From Phyllobacteriaceae bacterium (GTDB lineage Bacteria > Pseudomonadota > Alphaproteobacteria > Rhizobiales > Rhizobiaceae), in assembly GCA_024742765.1 (NCBI GenBank), contig JANSXT010000008.1, positions 102,653 through 166,652 of the forward strand: 64,000 bases of DNA, given 5' to 3'. The notes beneath the pieces were generated by a model, which saw nothing but the letters and a program-made list of their open reading frames with translations, was not told the origin of the DNA and searched no databases. Numbering within the stretch: position 1 is the first letter of the stretch; every line of letters starts with the position of its first letter. A program made the position numbers and the translations under genes. Below are positions 54,179-63,177 of the stretch, piece after piece.

Positions 54179-55289
54179 AAACCTCCCGGCTTTCGAAATC
54201 GATGCGCGGATCGATCCACGTATACATCAGGTCCGACAGCAGGCTGACCAGCAGCCCCATCAAGGAGAAGATGTAGAGTGTTGCGAACACCACCGGATAG
54301 TCGCGGTTGACCACCGACGTGAAGCCCAGAAGCCCAAGCCCGTCGAGCGAGAAGATCGTCTCGATCAAAAGCGATCCGGTGAAAAAGGCCGAGATGAACG
54401 CCGCCGGAAAGCCGGCAATGATGATCAGCATCGCGTTGCGGAACACATGGCCATAGAGCACCTGGCGCTCGGTCAGCCCCTTTGCCCGCGCGGTGATCAC
54501 ATATTGCTTGCGGATTTCATCGAGGAACGAGTTCTTGGTCAGAAGCGTCGTTGTCGCGAACGCCGACAACACCATCGCCGTCAGCGGCAAAGTCAGGTGC
54601 CAGAAATAGTCGACGATCCGTTCGGGCCAGGACAGTTCGGACCAATTGTCGGAGACAAGGCCGCGCAAGGGGAACCAGTCGAAGAAGGAGCCGCCGGCGA
54701 ACAAGACGATCAGCAGGATCGCGAACAAAAAGCCCGGAATGGCGTAGGCGACAATAATCACGCCCGATGTCCAGACATCGAAGCGCGAACCGTCCGACAC
54801 CGCCTTGCGGATGCCGAGCGGAATGGAGATCGCATAGGAGATCAGCGTGATCCAGAGCCCAAGCGAAACCGACACCGGCATCTTCTCGAGGATCAGATCG
54901 ATGACGGTGATGTCGCGAAAATAGCTCTCGCCGAAGTCAAAGCGCAGATAATCCCAGATCATGTTGCCAAACCGGACGAGCGGCGGCTTGTCGAAGCCGA
55001 ACTGGCGCTCGAGATCGGCGATGAATTCCGGATCGAGCCCCTGGGCGCCGCGATAGCGCGAGCTGGCACCGCCGCCTTCGACGCTGCTGCCGAATTCATC
55101 GGCGCCGGAGACTTCGCTGCCCCCGCCCGTGAAGCGTTCGGTCGCATCGCCCCCCTGGCCGGTCAGTTGCGCGATGACCTGTTCGACCGGCCCGCCCGGC
55201 GCAAACTGCACGATGACGAAGGAAATCGCCATGATCCCGAAAATGGTCGGAACCATCAGCAAAAGGCGGCGGAGAATATAGGCGCCCAT
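54177..55289 (-). CDS. yejB: Peptide ABC transporter permease YejB
   Basis: YejB is the second permease of the importer. The 370-residue protein has the typical N-terminal helix ([20 protein letters not shown]), a periplasmic part with a Gly/Ser-rich variable stretch (about 45-80), and the permease core with the EAA loop [20 protein letters not shown] and later helices, ending [15 protein letters not shown]. The TAG stop overlaps the end of the inverted-repeat element. It lies 49 bases after the second binding-protein gene. Confidence 0.94.
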   Translation of the reverse strand: MGAYILRRLLLMVPTIFGIMAISFVIVQFAPGGPVEQVIAQLTGQGGDATERFTGGGSEVSGADEFGSSVEGGGASSRYRGAQGLDPEFIADLERQFGFDKPPLVRFGNMIWDYLRFDFGESYFRDITVIDLILEKMPVSVSLGLWITLISYAISIPLGIRKAVSDGSRFDVWTSGVIIVAYAIPGFLFAILLIVLFAGGSFFDWFPLRGLVSDNWSELSWPERIVDYFWHLTLPLTAMVLSAFATTTLLTKNSFLDEIRKQYVITARAKGLTERQVLYGHVFRNAMLIIIAGFPAAFISAFFTGSLLIETIFSLDGLGLLGFTSVVNRDYPVVFATLYIFSLMGLLVSLLSDLMYTWIDPRIDFESREV

Positions 55290-55338
55290 GGCTCAGCGCC
55301 TCCGCGCGCGCGAGTCGAGGGTCGGAACCGTTATCGCC

Positions 55339-57216
55339 TCATGCCTTGCCAATCGCGCGCGCCTTTTCCTCGTCGATCCACCACAGCGCCTCGATCGGCC
55401 AGAAATAGTCCGGCTTGTCGTCGAAACCGAACATGTCCCAATGGGCGATGAACTGATTCGCTGCGCGCCAATTTGGAATCCAGTCGCGCCGCAAACGCAA
55501 CACCCGGTCCAGAACACGCATCGCCGTGCGGTGGGGGTCGCGGTCGTCGGCGGCCCCGACCTCGGCGATCAGCGCGTCGACCAGCGGATCGGCAAGCCCG
55601 GTCAAGTTGCGCGAGCCCGGCAGGTCCGCCGATGCCGAGCCGAACACGCCCTCAAGCCCGCTTTGCGTCGGTGTGGGTATCCAGCCCACGCTGAAGCTCG
55701 TCATGTCGAACTCGAAATCGCTGGTGCGCGCCTGATACTGCGCCGGGTCGACCAGCCGCAGGCTGGCATTGATGCCGACCAAATTCATGGTGCGCACATA
55801 GGGGCCGTAAATGCGCTCGAAGATCGACGAGCGGATCAGCATCTCAACATCCAGCGTCTCGCCTGTCTCATTGCGCAGCCGGCCCTCGCCATCCGCCGTC
55901 CAGCCGGCTTCGGCCAGAAGGCGGGTCGCCTCGCGCAGCCGTGCCCGGTCGCGGCCCGACCCGTCGGCCGGCGGCTGCATATGGGCTTCATCACCGATGC
56001 CTTCGGGCAGGTCGTGATCGGCTGCAAGCTTCTCGATCAGCGCGGCTTCGGCGGCGTCCGGCAGGCCCGATGCCTCATATTGCGATCCGGCGAACAGCGA
56101 GTGGCTGCGCTCGTAAAGCCCGTAGAACAGGTTCTGGTTGGTCCATTCGAAATCAAAGCACAGTGCGATCGCGTCGCGCACCCGCCGGTCGGCGAACCGT
56201 TCGCGCCGCTGGTTGAGCGCCCAGGCCTGCATGGAGGGCCGCACATCGGCATCGACCAGGGACTGGACCACCCGGCCGTCGGTGATCGCCGGGAAATTGT
56301 ATTCGGTCGCCCAGGTCTTGGATGTGAACTCCCGCCGCCAGGTGACCTCGCCCTTCTTGAACGCCTCGAACCCGGCCTGCCGCTCGGTGAAGAACTCGAT
56401 GCGGATCGTCTGGAAATGGTTCTGCCCGGCACCGGTGCCGATCGCCCGCGCCCAATAATCCTCGACGCGCTCGAATTCGATGAAACTGCCGGCATTGAAG
56501 CGGCCGACCCTGTAGGGACCCGACGCGAGCGGCGGCTCCAGCGTCGATTCATCGAACGTCCGGTCGGCATAATAGGCCGCCGACTGGATCGGATAGGTCG
56601 ATGCGATCGTCAGGATGGCCTGCGCCGACTGCGTGCCGTCGAACACCAGCGTGACCGTCCGATCATCTTCTGCGATCACCTCGGCGAGCGGCCGCAGCGC
56701 CAGCGACAGGTCCGGATGCCCCCGCGCCTTGATCGTATCGTAGGTAAATTTGACATCGTCGGCGGTGATCGGCGTGCCGTCGTGAAAGCGCGCAATGTCG
56801 CGCAGCCGGAAGGTGAAGCGGTTGCCGTCCTCGGAGATCGTCACCGTCTCGGCGACATGGCCATAGATGGCGTCGGGCTCGTCATGGGCCGACACCATCA
56901 GCGTGTCGAAACACATCTCCATGCGCGGCGGCGCGTCGCCCCTGCGCACGAACGTGTTGAGCGTGTTGAAGGATTGATAGTTCTGGTTGAAATACCAGTA
57001 CCAGGGCTGGAAGTTGAACGTGCCGCCGACCGGCGCGTCCGGGTTGGCATAGTCGAAATGCGCAAAACCGGCGGGGTATTTCAGATCGCCGAAGGCGGAC
57101 AGGCCATGCAGCGACGTTCCGCGCGCATTGGCCGCCGGCGACAGTTTCGGAAACATGGCCGAGGCGGCAAACCCGCCCGCAGCGACGGCCAGGAACCGCC
57201 GCCGGTCGATGATCAT
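55339..57216 (-). CDS. YejA-type peptide-binding protein with Tat-like signal
   Basis: This 625-residue extracellular solute-binding protein (family 5, DppA/OppA type) captures peptides for the YejBEF permease. The N-terminus RRRFLAVAAGGFAAS has a twin-arginine pattern before a hydrophobic stretch, suggesting Tat export. The family segments GLSAFGDLKYPAGFAHFDY, GTFNFQPWYWYFNQNYQSF and LRDIARFHDGTPITADDVKF are clear. It overlaps the upstream homologue in ATGA. The two binding proteins probably arose by duplication and may bring different ligands to one transporter. Confidence 0.9.
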   Translation of the reverse strand: MIIDRRRFLAVAAGGFAASAMFPKLSPAANARGTSLHGLSAFGDLKYPAGFAHFDYANPDAPVGGTFNFQPWYWYFNQNYQSFNTLNTFVRRGDAPPRMEMCFDTLMVSAHDEPDAIYGHVAETVTISEDGNRFTFRLRDIARFHDGTPITADDVKFTYDTIKARGHPDLSLALRPLAEVIAEDDRTVTLVFDGTQSAQAILTIASTYPIQSAAYYADRTFDESTLEPPLASGPYRVGRFNAGSFIEFERVEDYWARAIGTGAGQNHFQTIRIEFFTERQAGFEAFKKGEVTWRREFTSKTWATEYNFPAITDGRVVQSLVDADVRPSMQAWALNQRRERFADRRVRDAIALCFDFEWTNQNLFYGLYERSHSLFAGSQYEASGLPDAAEAALIEKLAADHDLPEGIGDEAHMQPPADGSGRDRARLREATRLLAEAGWTADGEGRLRNETGETLDVEMLIRSSIFERIYGPYVRTMNLVGINASLRLVDPAQYQARTSDFEFDMTSFSVGWIPTPTQSGLEGVFGSASADLPGSRNLTGLADPLVDALIAEVGAADDRDPHRTAMRVLDRVLRLRRDWIPNWRAANQFIAHWDMFGFDDKPDYFWPIEALWWIDEEKARAIGKA

Positions 57217-59057
57217 TGGATGGCCTCCGGCTTGACCCACCAGGACTGGAAATCGACCCCAGCATAGGGCGGCTGATCGTCGATGAAACCGAACTTGTCC
57301 CACCAGGCGATCCACTCGTCCGCCGAATGCCATTGCGGGATGTAGTAGTGGTTCCACAGGAGTACGCGGTCGAGCGCACGGGTAGCGGCGACCAGTTCGT
57401 CCCGGTCTTCGGCGAAGATGATTTTATCGATCAATGCGTCGACGACCGGGTTCTCGATGCCCGACATGTTGCGCGAATCCGAACTGTCGGCCGCCGCCGA
57501 CGACCAGAAGTCGCGCTGTTCGTTGCCCGGCGACAGCGACTGCGGCAGGACGACGGTCGTCATGTCGAAATTGAACTCTTCAAGCCTTGAAATGTACTGG
57601 CTGGCATCGACAATCCTGATTTGCGCGTCGATGCCGAAGCGGCGCAAATCCTCGGTGAACTGTCCGGCAATGATGTTGGTGGTTTCAGAGGCCCCCAATA
57701 TCTCGATGGTGAAGGGTTCGCCCGTCTCGGCATTGATCCAGGCGCCGTCGCGCGGCTCCCATCCCGCCTCGCGCAGAAGCCCCGCTGCGATGCGCTGGTT
57801 CTCGCGGTTTTTCGCCCTGTCGCCGCCCACCGGATTTTCGAACGGCATCGTGAACAGATCGGCCGGTAGATCTTCCCGGAACTCTTCGAGGATTTCCAGT
57901 TCCCGGCCTTCAGGCACGCCTGAGGCCTGCAGATATCCGCCCTCGAAGAAGCTGTCTGTGCGCGTGCGCTGGCCGGCCAACTGCAGCCGGTTGATGCTCT
58001 CGAAGTCGAACAGATGCGCCAGCGCCTGCCGCACCCGCCGGTCGGCGAACTTGTCGCGCCGCATGTTCATCGCAAAGCCCTGCATCGGCTTGGGGCTGGT
58101 CGTCGGGAAGGCGCGCTTTTTCACCCGGCCTTCCTCGAATGCGGGGAAATTGTATTCGCCGGCCCAGCGCGCCGAGCGCGTTTCGGTGCGGAAATCCTGG
58201 ATGCCACCCTTCTTGAAGGCCTCCCAGATCGGCGTCGCATCGAGAAAATAGGTGTAGGCGATGCGGTCGAAATTGTTTCGGCCCAGATTGACCCCAAGAT
58301 CGGCACCCCAATAGTCTTCGACCCGCTCCCATGTGATCGCCGCGCCGGCGTCGAATTCGCCGATGCGATAGGGGCCGGAGCCCAGCGGCGGCTCGAGCGT
58401 CGGCTGGCTCACATCGCGCGCATTGCCGTCGGCATCGGTGCCTTCCCACCAATGCTTGGGCAGGACGGGCATGTCTCCGATGATCTGCGGCAGTTCGCGA
58501 TTGCCGGTCTGGTCGAACGAGAACCTGATGTCGGTCTCGTTGAGAATCTCGGTCCCGGTGACGTTCTTGTAATATTCGCGATAGAGCTGGCTGTGCTCGG
58601 TCAGGACGTCGAACGTCCAGACTACGTCTTCCGGCGTCACCGGCTCGCCATCATGCCAGCGCGCATCAGGATCGAGCCGGTAGATGACGAACGAATAATC
58701 GTCCGGATAGGTGTAGGCCTCCGCGAGACGTGGATGGCTGGTCGACGGTTCGTCGACCGATTGCGACAGCAGCGTATCGTACAGCAGCCCGCCGCCCAGC
58801 GCCGCGAGCCCTGCGGCTGCCGTGCCGCGAATGATGTAGGGGTTGAAACTGTCGAACGTGCCCTGAACGGCAAGGTTCACGGTGCCGCCCTTGGGCGCGT
58901 CGGGATTGGCATGGTCGTAATGCCGGAAATCGTCGCCATATTTGCTCGGTTCGATCAGTGAACTGGTCGTCACCCAGCCGCTGGCCTCCTGGGCCTCGGC
59001 ATCACCGATTGCGATCATGGTCATCAGGCAAGCGGCGCTGGCGATCAGTAACTTCAT
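57213..59057 (-). CDS. yejA: YejA-type peptide-binding protein with Sec signal
   Basis: The 614-residue binding protein has a Sec signal peptide (MKLLIASAACLMTMIAIG, cleavage near AEA-QE), then the family 5 fold: KYGDDFRHYDHANPDAPKGG, GTFDSFNPYIIRGTAAAGLA, DARWHDGEPVTPEDVVWTFD and EPPLGSGPYRIGEFDAGAAI. It is the first gene of the yej operon; GGAGGTG precedes the ATG at 59057 and a hairpin or operator (59069-59087) lies just upstream. YejABEF systems import peptides and affect resistance to antimicrobial peptides in relatives. Confidence 0.93.
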   Translation of the reverse strand: MKLLIASAACLMTMIAIGDAEAQEASGWVTTSSLIEPSKYGDDFRHYDHANPDAPKGGTVNLAVQGTFDSFNPYIIRGTAAAGLAALGGGLLYDTLLSQSVDEPSTSHPRLAEAYTYPDDYSFVIYRLDPDARWHDGEPVTPEDVVWTFDVLTEHSQLYREYYKNVTGTEILNETDIRFSFDQTGNRELPQIIGDMPVLPKHWWEGTDADGNARDVSQPTLEPPLGSGPYRIGEFDAGAAITWERVEDYWGADLGVNLGRNNFDRIAYTYFLDATPIWEAFKKGGIQDFRTETRSARWAGEYNFPAFEEGRVKKRAFPTTSPKPMQGFAMNMRRDKFADRRVRQALAHLFDFESINRLQLAGQRTRTDSFFEGGYLQASGVPEGRELEILEEFREDLPADLFTMPFENPVGGDRAKNRENQRIAAGLLREAGWEPRDGAWINAETGEPFTIEILGASETTNIIAGQFTEDLRRFGIDAQIRIVDASQYISRLEEFNFDMTTVVLPQSLSPGNEQRDFWSSAAADSSDSRNMSGIENPVVDALIDKIIFAEDRDELVAATRALDRVLLWNHYYIPQWHSADEWIAWWDKFGFIDDQPPYAGVDFQSWWVKPEAIQ

Positions 59058-59068
59058 GGGCACCTCCG

Positions 59069-59087
59069 TGATTGGCCTTTCCAATCA
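59069..59087. promoter_or_regulatory. Inverted repeat upstream of the yej operon
   Basis: TGATTGG (59069-59075) and CCAATCA (59081-59087) form a perfect 7-base inverted repeat with a five-base spacer, ending 11 bases before the first yejA start and right next to its ribosome binding site. It could be an operator or an mRNA hairpin affecting translation. Confidence 0.4.
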
Positions 59088-59126
59088 CAGTAGGGGCGTT
59101 TGCGGCAATTCAAAGCCCCAAACGAC

Positions 59127-59154
59127 GATCGGCCCGGCGAAAACCGGGCCGATC
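59127..59154 (-). terminator. Strong hairpin after cycM
   Basis: GATCGGCCCGG (59127-59137) pairs perfectly with CCGGGCCGATC (59144-59154) around a six-base loop, 25 bases after the cytochrome stop on the minus strand. The T run that should follow is poor, so termination may be partial, but position and strength fit the end of the cytochrome gene. Confidence 0.6.
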
Positions 59155-59179
59155 TGGCTCACTTATGCGTCAATGAGGC

Positions 59180-59779
59180 TTATTCGGTCGCCGTCGTTTC
59201 GGCCGCATCGCCTTCGGCCGCGGCTTCCTCGGCCGGAGCCGCTTCGGGCTCGGGCAGCGCGACCGGGCTGTCATTCTGCGTTGCCAGCCAGGCGATCAGG
59301 TCGGCGCGCTCGCCATCGCGGGGCAGGCCCGCAAAGCTCATCGACGTGCCGTCAATATAGTCCTTCGGGGCGGCCAGGAAATTGTTGAGCGAGTCAAAAT
59401 CCCACACGGTGCCGTCCGCGGCATAATCCTGCATGGCCTGCGAATAGCGGAACTCGTCATAAAGCGCGACTTCCTTGCCGACGATGTTCCAAAGGTTCGG
59501 GCCGGTCTTGTGCCCGGCGCCGCTTTCGATGTTGTGGCAGGACTGGCACTTGCGGAAGACACCTTCGCCATTGGCCGCGTCGGCGCTTGCAAGAAGCACC
59601 GAGATCGGCACCGCGACCTCTTCCTCGGCCACCGCGGTTCCTTCGCTCTCCTCGACGATGATCGCAAAACCTTCCTGCTCGGGCGCGTGGTACGAAAAGA
59701 TCGCATCGCTCGCCAGCCCGACGGTCATCACGACAAACACGGTTCCCAGAAACGCGCCTGCATACATGGTGGTGTTCAT
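59180..59779 (-). CDS. cycM: Membrane-anchored cytochrome c (CycM type)
   Basis: This 199-residue c-type cytochrome carries electrons from the bc1 complex to the terminal oxidase. It has an uncleaved N-terminal anchor (about 5-25, GAFLGTVFVVMTVGLA), an acidic linker, and one heme domain with CQSCH at 78-82 and the axial Met147 in TSMSFAG. The tail after about residue 170 is rich in Glu, Ala and Pro. It stands alone, divergent from kdsB, with a strong hairpin at its end. Confidence 0.92.
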   Translation of the reverse strand: MNTTMYAGAFLGTVFVVMTVGLASDAIFSYHAPEQEGFAIIVEESEGTAVAEEEVAVPISVLLASADAANGEGVFRKCQSCHNIESGAGHKTGPNLWNIVGKEVALYDEFRYSQAMQDYAADGTVWDFDSLNNFLAAPKDYIDGTSMSFAGLPRDGERADLIAWLATQNDSPVALPEPEAAPAEEAAAEGDAAETTATE

Positions 59780-59933
59780 GAAAAGCCTCTACCCGATCAT
59801 AAGCAGCCGGCGCGCCTTTCGGGCACGCGCAAAGTGGCCGTTTCCTATGTCTTTTGTCCGGGGCTTGCAACACATATAAGGTCGAACGCGCTGAGACGTT
59901 TTGCCACCATTCAAGCCCCTTGTTCAGGCCATT

Positions 59934-60659
59934 ATGACACCAATCATCCTCATCCCCGCGCGCATGGCCTCGACCCGCTTGCCGGGCAAGCCGTTGGCCG
60001 ACATTGCCGGAAAACCGATGATCGTCCATGTCGCCGACCGGGCGCGTGAGGCGGCCTGCGCCGATGTCGTGGTCGCCGTCGACGACCCGCGGATCGCCGA
60101 GGCGGTGACGGCCCATGGCCATCGCGCGGTGATGACGAGGCCCGATCACCCCTCGGGCTCGGACCGCATTTTCGAGGCGCTGGAAGCGGTCGATCCGGCG
60201 GGCGACATCGATGTGGTGATCAATCTTCAGGGCGATCTGCCGACGCTCGATCCGGCGATGGTGCGCGCCGTGCTTGACCCGTTGTCCGACCCCGCCTGCG
60301 ATATCGCAACGCTCGGAAACCCGATCGCCGACGACAACGAAAAGACCGACGAGAACATCGTCAAGATCGTCGGCACGCCGGTGGCCGAGGCGACGCTGAA
60401 CGCGCTCTATTTCACCCGCGCCACGGCGCCCTGGGGCGACGGCCCGCTCTACCACCATATCGGCATTTACGCCTATCGCCGCGCCGCGCTTGCCCGTTTC
60501 GTCGGGCTGCCGCCCTCGACGCTGGAACAGCGCGAACGGCTCGAACAGTTGCGCGCGCTCGAAGCGGGCATGACGATCCATGCCCGGATTGTTGACACGG
60601 TGCCGTTCGGGGTCGATACACCGCGCGATCTGGAGCGGGCGCGCAGCCTTTTGGCGTGA
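59934..60659 (+). CDS. kdsB: 3-deoxy-manno-octulosonate cytidylyltransferase
   Basis: KdsB activates Kdo with CTP for lipopolysaccharide core synthesis. The 241-residue protein starts [20 protein letters not shown], the nucleotide-binding loop, and shows [26 protein letters not shown] and [13 protein letters not shown], with [17 protein letters not shown] and [11 protein letters not shown] at the end. ATG 59934 was chosen; ATG 59901 would add 11 residues. Its stop overlaps a possible GTG start for pheA. Confidence 0.95.
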   Translation: MTPIILIPARMASTRLPGKPLADIAGKPMIVHVADRAREAACADVVVAVDDPRIAEAVTAHGHRAVMTRPDHPSGSDRIFEALEAVDPAGDIDVVINLQGDLPTLDPAMVRAVLDPLSDPACDIATLGNPIADDNEKTDENIVKIVGTPVAEATLNALYFTRATAPWGDGPLYHHIGIYAYRRAALARFVGLPPSTLEQRERLEQLRALEAGMTIHARIVDTVPFGVDTPRDLERARSLLA

Positions 60660-60682
60660 GCGCGAGCAGGAAGAACCAACCC

Positions 60683-61549
60683 ATGGACGAGAACGCCAGG
60701 ACGCTGATCGCCTTTCAGGGCGAGCCCGGAGCCAATTCCGACACGGCTTGCCGAAACATGTATCCGGCGATGACGCCGATGCCGTGTCCGACCTTCGAAG
60801 ATGCGTTCACCGCCGTCGACAAGGGCGCGGCGGCGCTGGCGATGATCCCGATCGAGAACACAATCGCCGGCCGGGTGGCCGACATCCATCATCTGCTGCC
60901 CGAATCCGACCTGCATATCGTTGGCGAATATTTCCTGCCCATCCATTTTCACCTTATGGCGCTGCCGGGCACGGACCGCTCGGCGATCCGTACCGTCCAC
61001 AGCCATATTCACGCGCTCGGACAGTGCCGCAAATATATCAGGGCAAATGGCTGGGAAGCTGTGATCGCCGGCGACACGGCCGGCGCTGCCAAGCTGGTCG
61101 CCGAGAGCGGCGATCCGGCCATGGCGGCGCTGGCGCCCGAACTGGCCTCCGAGATGTATGGTCTCGACATACTCGAGCGCGATGTCGAGGATCAGGCCAA
61201 CAACATCACCCGCTTCGTTGTCCTGTCCAAGGCGCCGTTCATTCCCGCGCGCCGCTCAGACGACGAACTGATCATCACGACTTTCGTCTTTCGCGTGCGC
61301 AACATTCCCGCCGCGCTCTACAAGGCCATGGGCGGTTTCGCCACCAATGGCGTCAACATGACCAAGCTTGAGAGCTACCAGATCGGCGGCGCGTTCGTCG
61401 CGACCCAGTTCTACGCCGACATCGAAGGCCATCCGGACGATGACAATGTTAAGCTGGCCTTCGAAGAGATCGGCTTCTTCTCCGACCACTTCCGGGTGCT
61501 GGGCGTCTATCGCGGCGCCGACCAGCGCCAGAAGAGCCGGTCCGGTTAG
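60683..61549 (+). CDS. pheA: Prephenate dehydratase
   Basis: PheA turns prephenate into phenylpyruvate in phenylalanine synthesis. The 288-residue protein has the catalytic domain (IAFQGEPGANSDTACRNMYP at the start, the active Thr in NNITRFVVLS) and a C-terminal ACT domain that binds phenylalanine for feedback control (TTFVFRVRNIPAALYKAMGG, KLESYQIGGAFVATQFYADI). ATG 60683 has AGGAAG upstream; GTG 60656 overlapping the kdsB stop would add nine residues. There is no chorismate mutase domain, as usual in alphaproteobacteria. It overlaps the convergent nudC by four bases. Confidence 0.95.
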   Translation: MDENARTLIAFQGEPGANSDTACRNMYPAMTPMPCPTFEDAFTAVDKGAAALAMIPIENTIAGRVADIHHLLPESDLHIVGEYFLPIHFHLMALPGTDRSAIRTVHSHIHALGQCRKYIRANGWEAVIAGDTAGAAKLVAESGDPAMAALAPELASEMYGLDILERDVEDQANNITRFVVLSKAPFIPARRSDDELIITTFVFRVRNIPAALYKAMGGFATNGVNMTKLESYQIGGAFVATQFYADIEGHPDDDNVKLAFEEIGFFSDHFRVLGVYRGADQRQKSRSG

Positions 61550-62487
61550 TCGAACGCGGCCCAGTCCCTGACGAGCAGCGATGCGATGGCGCCGCTCGGC
61601 GGCATCTTGAGGCCTGCGTCGCCATCACCGTCAAGGACGGCGCGAACCTCCTCGCGGGTGAACCAGCGCGCATCTTCCAATTCGTCGTCGACGCGGATGG
61701 TCTCGGTCAGTGCCTCGCAATAGCAGCCGATCATGAGCGTGTGCGGGAACGGCCAGGGCTGGCTGGCATGATAGGCGACACGGCCGATCGTGATGCCCGC
61801 CTCCTCTTCGGTCTCGCGCCGCACCGCATTCTCGATCGTCTCGCCCGGTTCGACGAACCCGGCCAGGCACGAATACAGGCCCTCTGGAAAATGCGGGCTG
61901 CGGCCGAGAAGGCAGCGTCGATTGTCCGCCGTCACCGACAGCATGATCACCACCGGGTCGGTGCGTGGAAAGTGCTGGGCATTGCAATTGGGGCAGACGC
62001 GCTTGTAGCCACCATCGGCCATCATGCTCTGGTGACCGCAGCGCGAGCAGAAACGGTGCGTGTCGTGCCAGGAAATCAGCGCAGCGCCCTGCGCCAGCGC
62101 TCCGAGCGCGGGCGCGTCGAGCAGGCCCTGTACATAGATCGAGCGATAGTCGATCGCCTTCAGATCGTCCGGCAGCGCCTCGGAATCGGCATGAGCCGCC
62201 AGAACCGGCGTCCCGTCATCCTCATAGCCCAGCAGCACGGCTTCTTCGGTCGTCGCGCCGAGCGCCTCGGCGGCTGCCACGTCGAACCACGGATCGGCCG
62301 AGGTTCCGTTGGGCCGCAGCACCGCACGGCCCGCACCGACCAGCAAAAGCCGGGCGCGCGGATCGGCCAGCGCCTCGGACACCGATGTTTCGCTGCGCTT
62401 TTCCGACCAGCGATGCAGCCGGTTGCCGGCAAAGCCGGTCAGCGCCGAGGGTTCGGGCGCGGCAACATCGGAAAAAAGATCGGGCAT
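61546..62487 (-). CDS. nudC: NAD(+) diphosphatase NudC
   Basis: NudC splits NADH and can remove NAD caps from RNA. The 313-residue protein has an N-terminal domain, a zinc ribbon with cysteines in FCSRCGHQSM and VCPNCNAQ, and the Nudix box GFVEPGETIENAVRRETEEE AGI, followed by the NudC signature ASQPWPFPHTLMIG. Length is normal. It is on the opposite strand to pheA, which it meets tail to tail, and 41 bases after the HIT gene on the same strand. Confidence 0.95.
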   Translation of the reverse strand: MPDLFSDVAAPEPSALTGFAGNRLHRWSEKRSETSVSEALADPRARLLLVGAGRAVLRPNGTSADPWFDVAAAEALGATTEEAVLLGYEDDGTPVLAAHADSEALPDDLKAIDYRSIYVQGLLDAPALGALAQGAALISWHDTHRFCSRCGHQSMMADGGYKRVCPNCNAQHFPRTDPVVIMLSVTADNRRCLLGRSPHFPEGLYSCLAGFVEPGETIENAVRRETEEEAGITIGRVAYHASQPWPFPHTLMIGCYCEALTETIRVDDELEDARWFTREEVRAVLDGDGDAGLKMPPSGAIASLLVRDWAAFD

Positions 62488-62528
62488 GGGTGCTCCGAGA
62501 GGGCGGTTTCAGCCGACTACCTACCGCC

Positions 62529-62933
62529 TCAGAACGCGTTTGAGAACCGCTCGATAAACGCCTTGGCCGCGCCGTTCTGATAAGGCGTCGGCGTCCCGCT
62601 GCACCAGACCGGGCCCGGCCAGGCGGGATCGCTAATGTGGCGGGCGATGACATGCATGTGCAACTGCCGCACCTGGTTGCCGAGCGCGGCGATATTGATC
62701 TTGTCGGCACCGGTGACGTCGGCCAGCGCCTCGGCGATCTGCGTCGTCTCGAAGGTCAGCATGGTCTGGTCGAGCGGCGTCAGTTCGTGGATTTCGGTGA
62801 TGTTGGCGCGCTTTGGCACAAGGATCAGCCAGGCAAAGCGCGAATCGTTCATCAGCCGCAACTGGGTCAGCCCCAGATCGGTCACGAAGAAGGTGTCGCG
62901 TTCGAGCGTCGGATCGAGTTCGAAGTCCGTCAT
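62529..62933 (-). CDS. HIT-family protein
   Basis: This 134-residue protein is a histidine-triad superfamily member, the group of nucleotide hydrolases and transferases. The motif region reads QLHMHVIARH: His92 and His94 fit the first two triad residues, but the third (active) His position is Ile96, so classical catalysis is doubtful. This variant is common in alphaproteobacteria. The closing PGPVWCSGTPTPY segment is typical of the subfamily. ATG 62933 was chosen. It lies upstream of nudC on the same strand, probably one transcript. Confidence 0.86.
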   Translation of the reverse strand: MTDFELDPTLERDTFFVTDLGLTQLRLMNDSRFAWLILVPKRANITEIHELTPLDQTMLTFETTQIAEALADVTGADKINIAALGNQVRQLHMHVIARHISDPAWPGPVWCSGTPTPYQNGAAKAFIERFSNAF

Positions 62934-63003
62934 CGGGCGACGATAGCAGGTTTGCCCCCGAAAGCGACTTGCAAATGCTTGGCCGAAGGTCGATATGAAA
63001 GCC

Positions 63004-63100
63004 GGGAGGTTGGTGGTGGACGCGCCACTCGCCAACCGGGTCAGGTCCGGAAGGAAGCAGCCCTAACGAGATCCGGCACGGGTCACCGTGCCAGCCTCCC
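63004..63100 (+). ncRNA. ffs: Small signal recognition particle RNA (4.5S-like)
   Basis: The roughly 97-base RNA has the universal SRP core GTCAGGTCCGGAAGGAAGCA at about 63040-63059, with the asymmetric loop and GGAA tetraloop bound by Ffh. The ends GGGAGG (63004-63009) and CCTCCC (63095-63100) close the long hairpin. It works with Ffh and FtsY in membrane targeting. Its place just before dnaX is usual in alphaproteobacteria. Confidence 0.95.
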
Positions 63101-63177
63101 ACCTTTCCGTTGCACCATGCTCCGAATCCGGCCCGCCTCGCTGGTCAAGCCGGGCGCAACTGCGCTACATCTTCTCC

